Assembly: GCA_934086185.1 (NCBI GenBank)
Contig: CAKOHW010000007.1
Location: 1-53,377 of the forward strand
Direction: 5' to 3'
Length of the DNA: 53,377 nucleotides
Source: an uncultured Bacilli bacterium
GTDB taxonomy: Bacteria; Bacillota_I; Bacilli_A; RF39; UBA660
The first letter of the stretch is position 1, and every line of letters starts with the position of its first letter. Under the pieces are notes generated by a model. It searched no databases, had not been told where the DNA came from, and worked only from the letters and a program-made list of their open reading frames with translations. Of the stretch, positions 1 through 7,637 are shown piece by piece. Made by a program: the position numbers and the translations under genes.

Positions 1-69
1 TCGGAGCGAAGCCTTATTTAATAAGGGAAACGGTAAAAAATAAACAGTAATTTGATTTGGGGCTTATTT

Positions 70-114
70 TTCATACCCGGTAGGTCGTGAGTTCGAGTCT
101 CACCGTCGCTACCA
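70..114 (+). tRNA. 3' half of a tRNA-Met (CAT), probable attachment-site remnant
   Basis: From about base 70 the sequence reads as the 3' half of a tRNA. The anticodon loop is TTCATAC (anticodon CAT), followed by anticodon-stem strand CCGGT, variable loop AGGTC, T stem GTGAG/CTCAC with loop TTCGAGT, acceptor strand CGTCGCT, discriminator A and an encoded CCA. Bases 1-69 do not supply a D arm, a matching anticodon-stem strand or a full acceptor strand. Many tyrosine-recombinase elements integrate between the anticodon loop and the 3' end of tRNA genes and leave exactly this fragment at one end. I infer that bases 1-69 are the end of such an element. Confidence 0.6.
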
Positions 115-124
115 TTAGAAATAC

Positions 125-150
125 AAAGACTTATTTAAAAAGTCTTTTTT
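125..150 (+). terminator. Intrinsic terminator after the tRNA fragment
   Basis: Stem AAAGACTT / AAGTCTTT with a short A/T loop is followed by a T-rich run. Confidence 0.7.
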
Positions 151-257
151 ATTTTTTTAAAATTACAACAAAATTCAATCATTAAATTTCTAAACAATAA
201 ATAAAATAATCATATTTATGATATACTATTTATATCAAATAAATAAAAGGAGAATAT

Positions 258-1715
258 ATGAAAGAATTTTTAGAATATCAAAAGGATATTGCTAACTTAG
301 AATATACAATAAATTTATTATCGTGGGAGTTAAAAATAAATGCTCCAATAGGTTCAAATGTTGATTTAATAAATTTAATATCAAGTTATGAAAAGAAATT
401 ATTTGAACTTAGTACTAATGAAAAGTATGGAAAACTATTAAACGATACTATAAATAGCAAAGAATACAGTTTATTAGAAGAAACAGAAAAAAGATATATT
501 AACCATATACTGAAACATTATGAGAATTATAAAAAAATACCTCAAGATTTTTACTTAGAATATGCAAAAGCACAAAAAACTACTAATGTAATATGGAAAG
601 AAGCAAAAGAGAAAAAAGATTATAATATATTTAAACCATATTTAGAAAATATGATTGAATTAACTAAAAAATATTATAGATATCTTGAACCAAATAGTAC
701 AAACTTATACGATGTAATGTTAAATAAATATGAAATGGGTATAAACACCAAAATAATTGATAGATTATTTAACGAATTAAAAGAAGGTATTAAAAATTTA
801 ATACCAGAATCTACATCAAATGTAATGTCAATTACTTATAATTATACTAATGAAGAACTAATTAATGTAGCAAACTATTTGTTAGAATATATTGGTTTTA
901 ATTTAAAAAGAGGTACATTAGGTATATATCCTCATGGATTTACTGAAAAAATAGCTACAAATGATATTAGAATAGCATTTAGTCATACGACAGATCCAAT
1001 AGATTTTGTAATGACAATTATACATGAAGGTGGACACGCTATATTTGAACAGAATATCAAAGAAAACTTATCAAAATATGAAAATTCTACAATAGAAGAT
1101 TTATATGCTCTACATGAAAGTCAATCAAGATTTTATGAAAATATGTTAGGCAGAAATAAAAATTTTTGGATACCAATATATAATGATATAAAAGAGATGC
1201 TACATTTGGATATGGACATTGATGAATTTGTTAAATTATTAAATACACCAAAATGTAATGCGATAAGATGTATTTCAGATGAATTAACATATTGTATGCA
1301 CATCATATTAAGATATGAAATAGAAAAAGATATATTTAACAATAAAATTAAAGTTTCTGATATTCCAAACGAATGGAACAGAAAAACTAAAGAATATTTA
1401 CATGTAGACGTTAGAGATGATAGTGAAGGGTTAATGCAAGATGTACATTGGTCAGAAGGCAGTTTTGGCTACTTTCCATCTTATTTAATCGGTTCAATTT
1501 ATGATGGTATGTTTTTAGAAGCAATAGAAGATGATTTAGGTAATATAGATGAATTATTAAAATCTGGTAATATAAAAAAGATAACAAAATATTTAATAGA
1601 TAATATTTACGTTAATGGCGGTGCATACTCTTCTAAAGAAATACTTAATAAAATATGCAAAAAAGAATTAACTTCAGAACCATTAATAAAATATTTTAAG
1701 GAAAAATATAAATAA
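258..1715 (+). CDS. M32 family metallocarboxypeptidase
   Basis: A 485-residue cytoplasmic zinc carboxypeptidase of the Taq-carboxypeptidase family (members are usually about 500 residues) that removes C-terminal amino acids from peptides. The zinc motif HEGGH lies at about residues 256-260 and the third ligand motif HESQSR at about 286. The C-terminal stretch with DVRDDSEGLMQDVHWSEG and GYFPSYLIGS is typical of the family. The family DxRxT motif reads DIRIA and HPF reads HGF, so substrate preference may differ. The start is supported by AAAGGAGA seven bases upstream and by an extended -10 (TGATATACT) near 219-227. It is a single-gene unit, probably used for peptide catabolism. Confidence 0.9.
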   Translation: MKEFLEYQKDIANLEYTINLLSWELKINAPIGSNVDLINLISSYEKKLFELSTNEKYGKLLNDTINSKEYSLLEETEKRYINHILKHYENYKKIPQDFYLEYAKAQKTTNVIWKEAKEKKDYNIFKPYLENMIELTKKYYRYLEPNSTNLYDVMLNKYEMGINTKIIDRLFNELKEGIKNLIPESTSNVMSITYNYTNEELINVANYLLEYIGFNLKRGTLGIYPHGFTEKIATNDIRIAFSHTTDPIDFVMTIIHEGGHAIFEQNIKENLSKYENSTIEDLYALHESQSRFYENMLGRNKNFWIPIYNDIKEMLHLDMDIDEFVKLLNTPKCNAIRCISDELTYCMHIILRYEIEKDIFNNKIKVSDIPNEWNRKTKEYLHVDVRDDSEGLMQDVHWSEGSFGYFPSYLIGSIYDGMFLEAIEDDLGNIDELLKSGNIKKITKYLIDNIYVNGGAYSSKEILNKICKKELTSEPLIKYFKEKYK

Positions 1716-1830
1716 TTCTACCAATTATATCTCTTTTGCTACCCATTTTATATGGATATTTATATGTTTTCTAATTATAATGAATATGTAAAGTATTAGT
1801 TAATCAAATAGAACACAATATTAATATTTG

Positions 1831-1859
1831 TTGACTTAAGGCTAAATTAATAAGATAAT
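1831..1859 (+). promoter_or_regulatory. Sigma-A type promoter for the glycosyltransferase gene
   Basis: -35 TTGACT at 1831-1836, a 17-base spacer, and -10 GATAAT at 1854-1859, followed by a short leader and the ribosome site TAGGAG. Confidence 0.6.
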
Positions 1860-1895
1860 TTATATGTATCCGTGAATAGTATAGGAGTAATTTAA

Positions 1896-3104
1896 ATGAT
1901 AACATTATATTATATTTTTTTTGCTATAACATTTATATATTCATTATATTTTGTTATAACAGGATTATTTATTTTAAAGAAGAATAAAACAAAAATCAAA
2001 AATAGTAAAGAATTAACTAAATTTGCAGTTCTTATCCCTGCAAGAAATGAAGAAAACGTTATTAAAGATTTAATAACAAGTTTAAAATCTCAAACATATA
2101 AATCAGACTTATACGATATATATGTTCTTATAAATAATTGTACAGATAATACAAGAAACATTGCAGAAAAAGAAAAAGTAAATATAATTGATGTAAAAAA
2201 GAAAACTAAAACAAAAGGTGAAGTGTTAAAATATGCATTTAATGAATTAAAAGATACTAATTATGATGCCTATTTAATATTTGATGCCGATAATGTAGTA
2301 GATAAAAAATTCTTATCGATCATGAACAATGTATATCAATCTGGTTATATTGCTGCACAAGGTAGAAAAGATAGCAAAAATGTATCAGATAGTTGGATTA
2401 GTACAAGTTATACTTTGTTTTACTATATGCAAAATGTATTCTATAATGCATCAAGAACACACGTTAAAATGTCATCTACAATTAATGGAACAGGATTTAT
2501 GATTGCTAAATCTTTTATAGATAAAGGTTTTAATCCCAAAACAATAACTGAAGATATTGAAATATCTATTATGTGTATTTTAGATAAAAAACAAATAGTT
2601 TATGTAGATAAAGCTATAACATATGATGAACAACCAACTGATTTTAAAACGTCATGGCATCAAAGAATTAGGTGGAGTAAAGGTATAATGCAATGTACTA
2701 AACATTATGGTAAAAAATTATTGACTCAATTTTTTAGAGAAGGTAATGCATCTGCTTTAGATAAATTTATATTTATAATTGCACCATTTATACAATTACT
2801 TTCTTTTGCATTAACGATTGAATTATTTATATTTAATAAAATAGGAATAGAATTAAATGATGTATTTTCATATATATTCAATTCTGGTATGTTGTGTTTC
2901 TTAATATTTTATATTATAGGAGTAATTTTAAATATTTTAATCTTAAAATTATATGATAGAACATTTAAAGATAACATATTAGGTGTATTAACTTTTACAG
3001 TTTTTATACTTTCTTGGATACCAATTAATATTGCCTGTTTATTTAAAAAAGATGTTAAATGGAAAGAAATAAAGCACGATAAAAAATTAGAAAAAGCAAA
3101 TTAA
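1896..3104 (+). CDS. Membrane GT2 family glycosyltransferase (processive type)
   Basis: A 402-residue inner-membrane glycosyltransferase. One N-terminal membrane helix (about residues 2-25) precedes a cytosolic GT-A domain with PARNEE, then DADN (the DxD metal site), TEDIE (catalytic acidic pair) and QRIRW, the QxxRW signature of processive enzymes such as the poly-N-acetylglucosamine, cellulose and hyaluronan synthases. Three or so C-terminal helices follow (about residues 290-390). It probably makes or extends a surface polysaccharide or glycolipid. The substrate cannot be read from sequence. The gene stands alone, directly upstream of a SipW-signal surface protein but with separate promoters. 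Confidence 0.85.
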   Translation: MITLYYIFFAITFIYSLYFVITGLFILKKNKTKIKNSKELTKFAVLIPARNEENVIKDLITSLKSQTYKSDLYDIYVLINNCTDNTRNIAEKEKVNIIDVKKKTKTKGEVLKYAFNELKDTNYDAYLIFDADNVVDKKFLSIMNNVYQSGYIAAQGRKDSKNVSDSWISTSYTLFYYMQNVFYNASRTHVKMSSTINGTGFMIAKSFIDKGFNPKTITEDIEISIMCILDKKQIVYVDKAITYDEQPTDFKTSWHQRIRWSKGIMQCTKHYGKKLLTQFFREGNASALDKFIFIIAPFIQLLSFALTIELFIFNKIGIELNDVFSYIFNSGMLCFLIFYIIGVILNILILKLYDRTFKDNILGVLTFTVFILSWIPINIACLFKKDVKWKEIKHDKKLEKAN

Positions 3105-3110
3105 AGAGTA

Positions 3111-3139
3111 TTGATTATAATATACTTTTTTGTTAGAAT
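3111..3139 (+). promoter_or_regulatory. Promoter of SipW-signal protein 1
   Basis: -35 TTGATT (3111-3116), 17-base spacer, -10 TAGAAT (3134-3139). It begins six bases after the preceding stop codon. The spacing and the transcript start region (TAAATAGAGTAGAAAG) match the promoters of the two other SipW-signal genes in the window. Confidence 0.65.
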
Positions 3140-3146
3140 ATAAATA

Positions 3147-3260
3147 GAGTAGAAAGTACTCTGTATGAGTTTTAAATTTTGGAAGAGTAAAAATTATATA
3201 GCCTAATTCTCTCTCGAACAAAAGTTTGGTCGGGGGGGTTAATAATTATATAATTTTTTT
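3147..3260 (+). ncRNA. Conserved 5' leader RNA element, copy 1
   Basis: A 5' hairpin GAGTA-GAAAG-TACTC (3147-3161) is followed by a conserved block at 3190-3260. That block starts AAATTATATAGCC, contains the hairpin CGAAC-AAAA-GTTTG and a run of seven G, and ends in TATATAATTT plus a T run. The first and last ten bases of the block are complementary, so the whole can close as a long stem followed by U residues, like a terminator or attenuator. Nearly the same block lies upstream of the genes starting at 37949 and 52667. I do not recognise it as a known riboswitch class. Confidence 0.6.
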
Positions 3261-3351
3261 GTATATTCGACATACTGTGATATTTTTAACATTTTGTATT
3301 TTATACAATTAAATTATAGTTTGTGATAAAAATATGAAAAGAGGTAAAAAT

Positions 3352-5631
3352 ATGAAGAAAAAAACAATGATAATTGTAAGTATTGTCGGAATAACAATTG
3401 TATTATTAGCACTAATAGGATTAACATATGCATACTTTTTAACAAGAATACAAGGTAATACTAATAATAAAAGTATTAGTTTAACAACGGCAGATGTTAG
3501 TGTAGAATATTATGAAGGAAATGATTTAGTAACTTTAGATAAAATGATGCCAGGTGATACATTCACTAAAACATTTAATGTAAAAAATACAGGAACAAGT
3601 GAAGGAGAGTATGCAATATCTCTGTTAAATGTTGAAAATGAATTAGAATATTTTAAAGACTTAACATATGTAATAAAAAGAAATGGCACAACAATTAAAG
3701 AAGGAATATTTCCTGCAAGTGATAGAAAAATAGTCTATAAAGAAACAATATCATCTTCAGTTAATAATGAATGTACAAAAGATAATGGATGTATAAACGA
3801 ATATGAACTAATAGTAACATATATAAATAGAGATTATGATCAAAGTATAGATATGAATAAAAAGGTAAGTGCATTAGTTCAAATAGAAAATAAAGAAGAT
3901 GTTATAGAAATAAGTAACGAAAGTCAAATGAAAGCGTTAAGTAGAATTTTAAGTTATACTCAAGTTCAATCATCAAATTATAAAGCAAGTGATGATGCAA
4001 AAATTTTAGGTATTGAAATGACAAATACAAATGAAGAAATTAGAAATATTTTTCAGAACTATTCCTATGAGTTAATAAATGATATTAGTATTACTTACAA
4101 TCAAACATTCGGAGATAACTACTTCTTTATGATAGGAAACAATCAAAATCCATTTCGAGGTAATTTTTATGGAAATGATTATAAATTAAAAATTAACACA
4201 CCAAGTACCATTCAATTAAATGGGCTATATAATAGTTTTGGTTTATTTGGTGAAATAAAAAACGCAAAAATATATGACTTAGATTTAGAATTGAATTCAT
4301 CACTTAATATAGCATATAATGTACAAGCAAAACCAATAGGACTACTATGTGGGAAAAGTTATAATAGTACTTTTGAAAATATAGACATTAATATAACTTC
4401 AAATAATTATGAAGTTAATCAAGATAGTAGCCAAACACAAGCATATAGAAATCATGTTTATTTAGGACTTTTAAGTGGAGAACTAACAGAAACAAATAAT
4501 ATAAACAATATAACATTCAATTTGAATAATGCAAAAATAGGAACTAAAACAGAAGAGTTAACTGATAACAAGCAACATTTTTTAGGATTAATCGCTGGCA
4601 ATATGACAAATACTGTGAATTATAGAAATAAATTCAATAATATCAAAGCAAATTTAATAAATTCTGAACTATATATTAATACTGAAGGAACTCAGGGAAA
4701 AATTGGTGGTTTAGTTGGGCACGCAGCGTATGTTGATATCACTAACTCTAAAGTAACATTGAATAATTCTAATATAAAAGCAACCTCAACAAATAATGCA
4801 AATACTTCCTACTTAGGTTTAGCCGTCGGAGGCATAGTGGGTTTTGCTGGTGCTGGTAGTGATAATATCAATAAAACAGGCACAGTAGGTGTTAATATTT
4901 CTAATACAGAATTTATTTCAATAAATGATAATAATATCGAAATAATTTCTGCTAAAGAGACAACTGGTGGAGGTGTAAATGCTGGAGGTATAATCGGGTT
5001 AGCATTTAACAATGCTATTATAGAAAATTGTAATGTAAATATAAATAATGGCACTATTATTGCAGAAAGAACTGAAGAAGGTACTAATGAGGCAGCATAT
5101 GGTGCACATAGTGGTGGAATAATAGGTAGGATGGAACATACAGGAAGAATTAGTTCATCAAACGTAATTGGAAACAACTTGAATATTATCGCATCTTCAA
5201 CAGAAAAATATAATTATGCCGGTGGGCTTGCCGGAATAGTCTTAGGACCATTACATAGAGATACAATTCCATTAGAAAATAATAGTATTGAAGGTAATGG
5301 TACCACAAATATATATTTAAAATTAAAAAATAATTCATATCAAAATTTAAATAATGCAATTGGAGGTTTAACTGGAGCAACAGATTATATTGTAAAAGAT
5401 AATACAATAAATGGTTTAAATTTATATTTAAATTCACTTAGTAGTTCAATAAATATTTCAAAAAGTTACATGTCAAACTATATAGGAGATTATTCAGGTA
5501 AAACATGTCGTAACGGTACTCCAGATAGTTTTACTCCAAAAACATCTGAAATAATAAATTCAAAAATTATTAATACCAATTATGGTATAGATGATTTATT
5601 AAAAAATTCTATAACAATTAAAGATTATTAA
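3352..5631 (+). CDS. SipW-signal surface protein with beta-helix GLUG-like repeats
   Basis: About 759 residues, exported. The N terminus has a Lys-rich start, a hydrophobic helix and then LTYAYFLTRIQGNTN, the arrangement seen in TasA/CalY-like proteins cleaved by the signal peptidase SipW. A TasA-like beta domain follows to about residue 190. The rest is Asn-rich, with repeated glycine motifs GGLVG, GGIVG, GGIIG (twice), GGLAG and GGLTG spaced 30-50 residues apart, typical of GLUG-type right-handed beta helices found in adhesins. There is no sortase motif. I chose ATG 3352 rather than the in-frame ATG 3334 because AAGAGGTAAAAAT precedes it, as in the two paralogues. Likely a fibre or adhesin subunit. 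Confidence 0.75.
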   Translation: MKKKTMIIVSIVGITIVLLALIGLTYAYFLTRIQGNTNNKSISLTTADVSVEYYEGNDLVTLDKMMPGDTFTKTFNVKNTGTSEGEYAISLLNVENELEYFKDLTYVIKRNGTTIKEGIFPASDRKIVYKETISSSVNNECTKDNGCINEYELIVTYINRDYDQSIDMNKKVSALVQIENKEDVIEISNESQMKALSRILSYTQVQSSNYKASDDAKILGIEMTNTNEEIRNIFQNYSYELINDISITYNQTFGDNYFFMIGNNQNPFRGNFYGNDYKLKINTPSTIQLNGLYNSFGLFGEIKNAKIYDLDLELNSSLNIAYNVQAKPIGLLCGKSYNSTFENIDINITSNNYEVNQDSSQTQAYRNHVYLGLLSGELTETNNINNITFNLNNAKIGTKTEELTDNKQHFLGLIAGNMTNTVNYRNKFNNIKANLINSELYINTEGTQGKIGGLVGHAAYVDITNSKVTLNNSNIKATSTNNANTSYLGLAVGGIVGFAGAGSDNINKTGTVGVNISNTEFISINDNNIEIISAKETTGGGVNAGGIIGLAFNNAIIENCNVNINNGTIIAERTEEGTNEAAYGAHSGGIIGRMEHTGRISSSNVIGNNLNIIASSTEKYNYAGGLAGIVLGPLHRDTIPLENNSIEGNGTTNIYLKLKNNSYQNLNNAIGGLTGATDYIVKDNTINGLNLYLNSLSSSINISKSYMSNYIGDYSGKTCRNGTPDSFTPKTSEIINSKIINTNYGIDDLLKNSITIKDY

Positions 5632-5665
5632 AAAAATAAATGGATTTCATTTCCATTTATTTTTT
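5632..5665. terminator. Bidirectional terminator between convergent genes
   Basis: A 13-bp stem AAAAATAAATGGA / TCCATTTATTTTT with loop TTTCATT has T runs on both strands. It serves the surface protein gene and the leftward aminopeptidase gene. Confidence 0.85.
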
Positions 5666-6845
5666 ATATTACAAATTTTCCATCTTTCATAATTGTAACA
5701 TTTCCATCTTTACAAGTTGCAACAATTTCTAAGTCATCAGTACCAATCATAAAATCAACATGAGTTTTGGCATTATTTATATTAGAATTTTCTAAAGTTT
5801 CATAATTAGTACATTCTAAAAATCCTTGACCGAGTGCTAAATGGCAACTAGCATTTTCATCAAATAATGTTTCATAAAAAAGTATATTAGATTTACTAAT
5901 AGGGGAGTCGCTGCTAACCAATGCCACTTCTCCTAGATAATCTCCACCTTTTATTTTAAAAATACTTTTTAACAATTCATCTCCAACTAACGCATTAGAG
6001 TTAATTACTTTACCATCTTTAAATTCAATCCAAAAATTTTCTATTATACTATTACTATAAATTAAAGGTTTAGAAGCATAAACAACACCATTGGCAGTAT
6101 ATTTACTAGGGGAGGTAAATACTTCTTCTGTAGGCATATTAACAATTAAATTATTTTCTGCATCTGCACCACACCAAATATTATTTTCAAAACCAACAAT
6201 AAAATCAGTACCTAATTTATTTTTATAATGTAAACTCTCTATCTCTAAAGAATTTAATTTGTCAACTAACTCCTTATTTTTCTTTAATTTTTTATTCCAT
6301 TCTAGAATTGGATCATCTTTATCAATTAAACACATTTTAAATATTTCATTCCATAATTTTTCTTTTGGATTTTTTTCATTTGGAAACACTCTTTTAGCCC
6401 AAGTATCAGTAGCAACACTAGCAATACACCACGGTACTTCATATTTTAATTGTTTTTCTTTATATATAGGTCTTGTAGTTATATTAATTTTACCAATATA
6501 TTTCATTTTATCTTTGTCTACATCACTCATAACTAAAGATTCATCATGACATAGCATTAAAAATGCAGCATTCTTTTTAGCATATTCATCATAAATGCTT
6601 TTATTAAAAAAACTACTATTAAATAAATCTTCATTATCATAATACATAAGTTCATTATGTTTTAATATTTCATCACTAAATTCATAATGAATATCTCTTA
6701 CTCCATGTTTTATAGCAATTTTAGATAATATTCTAACAAAATCTATAGATTCAATAGGAGCACTAATAAATAATGGTTGTTTTTCTTTTATAGATAGACA
6801 CCTATCAATTAATAATTTAGCATATTTTTCATACATTTCTTTCAT
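5664..6845 (-). CDS. M29 family aminopeptidase
   Basis: A 393-residue cytoplasmic metalloaminopeptidase of the AmpS/AmpT (M29) type that releases N-terminal residues from peptides. The family's metal ligands are visible: Glu in NMPTEEVFTSP, Glu in YLGEVALV, His in CHLALGQG, and His plus Asp in THVDFMIG. The length matches the family (about 400-415). I chose the ATG at 6845, preceded by AAGGTGATTATA. The upstream GTG at 6854 lies inside that ribosome site and is unlikely to be used. It is a monocistronic leftward gene. With the M32 enzyme it points to peptide use. Confidence 0.9.
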   Translation of the reverse strand: MKEMYEKYAKLLIDRCLSIKEKQPLFISAPIESIDFVRILSKIAIKHGVRDIHYEFSDEILKHNELMYYDNEDLFNSSFFNKSIYDEYAKKNAAFLMLCHDESLVMSDVDKDKMKYIGKINITTRPIYKEKQLKYEVPWCIASVATDTWAKRVFPNEKNPKEKLWNEIFKMCLIDKDDPILEWNKKLKKNKELVDKLNSLEIESLHYKNKLGTDFIVGFENNIWCGADAENNLIVNMPTEEVFTSPSKYTANGVVYASKPLIYSNSIIENFWIEFKDGKVINSNALVGDELLKSIFKIKGGDYLGEVALVSSDSPISKSNILFYETLFDENASCHLALGQGFLECTNYETLENSNINNAKTHVDFMIGTDDLEIVATCKDGNVTIMKDGKFVI

Positions 6846-6882
6846 TATAATCACCTTTTTTATTATCTCACATTTTTAAATA

Positions 6883-7524
6883 TTAATAAAACAATTCATC
6901 ATATGTATTCAATTTTATACGTTTATTTTTAATATCTATGATGCCTTCTTCTTTTAAATGTTTTAATTCTCTATGCATACTTGCTCTATCAACAGCTAAA
7001 TAATCAGCAAGTTCTGTAAAACTAAAAGGTAAATATATATATTTAGAATTATTTTTATTAGAAACTATTTTAAAAAAAGCAAGTAATTTATTTCTAATAG
7101 TTTTATTTGTTAAAATATAAATACGTTCATTATTTGATATTATTTTATTATTTACAATTTCTAATAAATTTTTTAAAAATTGATTATAATAAGCCCAATT
7201 TAATTCTTTATTAATAATTTCGTCAAAATAAAGTATAACAATCTTAGTATCTTCTTTAGTTTTAATTGAATATTCATTATTAGAAATAAATGATATATTA
7301 GTACCGAATACATCATTTTCATACAAATCTTCAAGCATTGTTTCATTACCATTATAATCAGTTTTAATTATTTGTAAGTGTCCTTCTACAACAAAACCTA
7401 TAATGTCATCTTTCTTTACACTCGAAAGAATTATATTATTTTTTTTAAAAAATAATATATTTGCCTCTAAATATTGGAGTATTTTTTCTTTTTGAAATTT
7501 TGAAATATTATAAAATAATTCCAT
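6883..7524 (-). CDS. Crp/Fnr family transcriptional regulator without cysteines
   Basis: 213 residues. An N-terminal cyclic-nucleotide-binding-like beta barrel (about residues 25-115) is followed by a dimer helix and a C-terminal winged helix with FTELADYLAVDRASMHRELKHL at about residues 165-190. It contains no cysteine at all, so it cannot carry an FNR-type Fe-S cluster and must sense something else. It is divergent from nrdD with a perfect 20-base palindrome between the genes, so it probably controls nrdDG-dut and possibly itself. The ligand is unknown. Confidence 0.85.
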   Translation of the reverse strand: MELFYNISKFQKEKILQYLEANILFFKKNNIILSSVKKDDIIGFVVEGHLQIIKTDYNGNETMLEDLYENDVFGTNISFISNNEYSIKTKEDTKIVILYFDEIINKELNWAYYNQFLKNLLEIVNNKIISNNERIYILTNKTIRNKLLAFFKIVSNKNNSKYIYLPFSFTELADYLAVDRASMHRELKHLKEEGIIDIKNKRIKLNTYDELFY

Positions 7525-7564
7525 TTATTTACACCTCTTAATAAAAGAATAACAAAAAAAGTAA

Positions 7565-7584
7565 AATGTTGCAATTGCAACATT
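7565..7584. promoter_or_regulatory. Perfect palindromic operator for the Crp/Fnr regulator
   Basis: AATGTTGCAATTGCAACATT is a perfect 20-base inverted repeat between the divergent regulator and nrdD. A likely nrdD -10 TAAAAT lies at 7605-7610, placing the start near 7617. The palindrome centre is then about 42 bases upstream, the class II activator position for Crp/Fnr proteins. A second half-like site, AATGTTGTAAA, lies at 7598-7608 and overlaps the promoter. Confidence 0.75.
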
Positions 7585-7637
7585 AATAATTTTTTAGAAT
7601 GTTGTAAAATTAAATCATAGAGGGAGGACTTAGTAGT

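Noticed and set aside
1..114. Group I intron in the anticodon loop of tRNA-Met
   Set aside because: The anticodon and most of the loop are on the 3' side, the sequence before it does not end in the expected G, and no P7/P9-like core is seen. It cannot be fully excluded because the region upstream is missing.
3190..3260. c-di-GMP (GEMM) riboswitch for the surface-protein leaders
   Set aside because: The conserved GEMM segments and tetraloop receptor are not present. The conserved parts are different.
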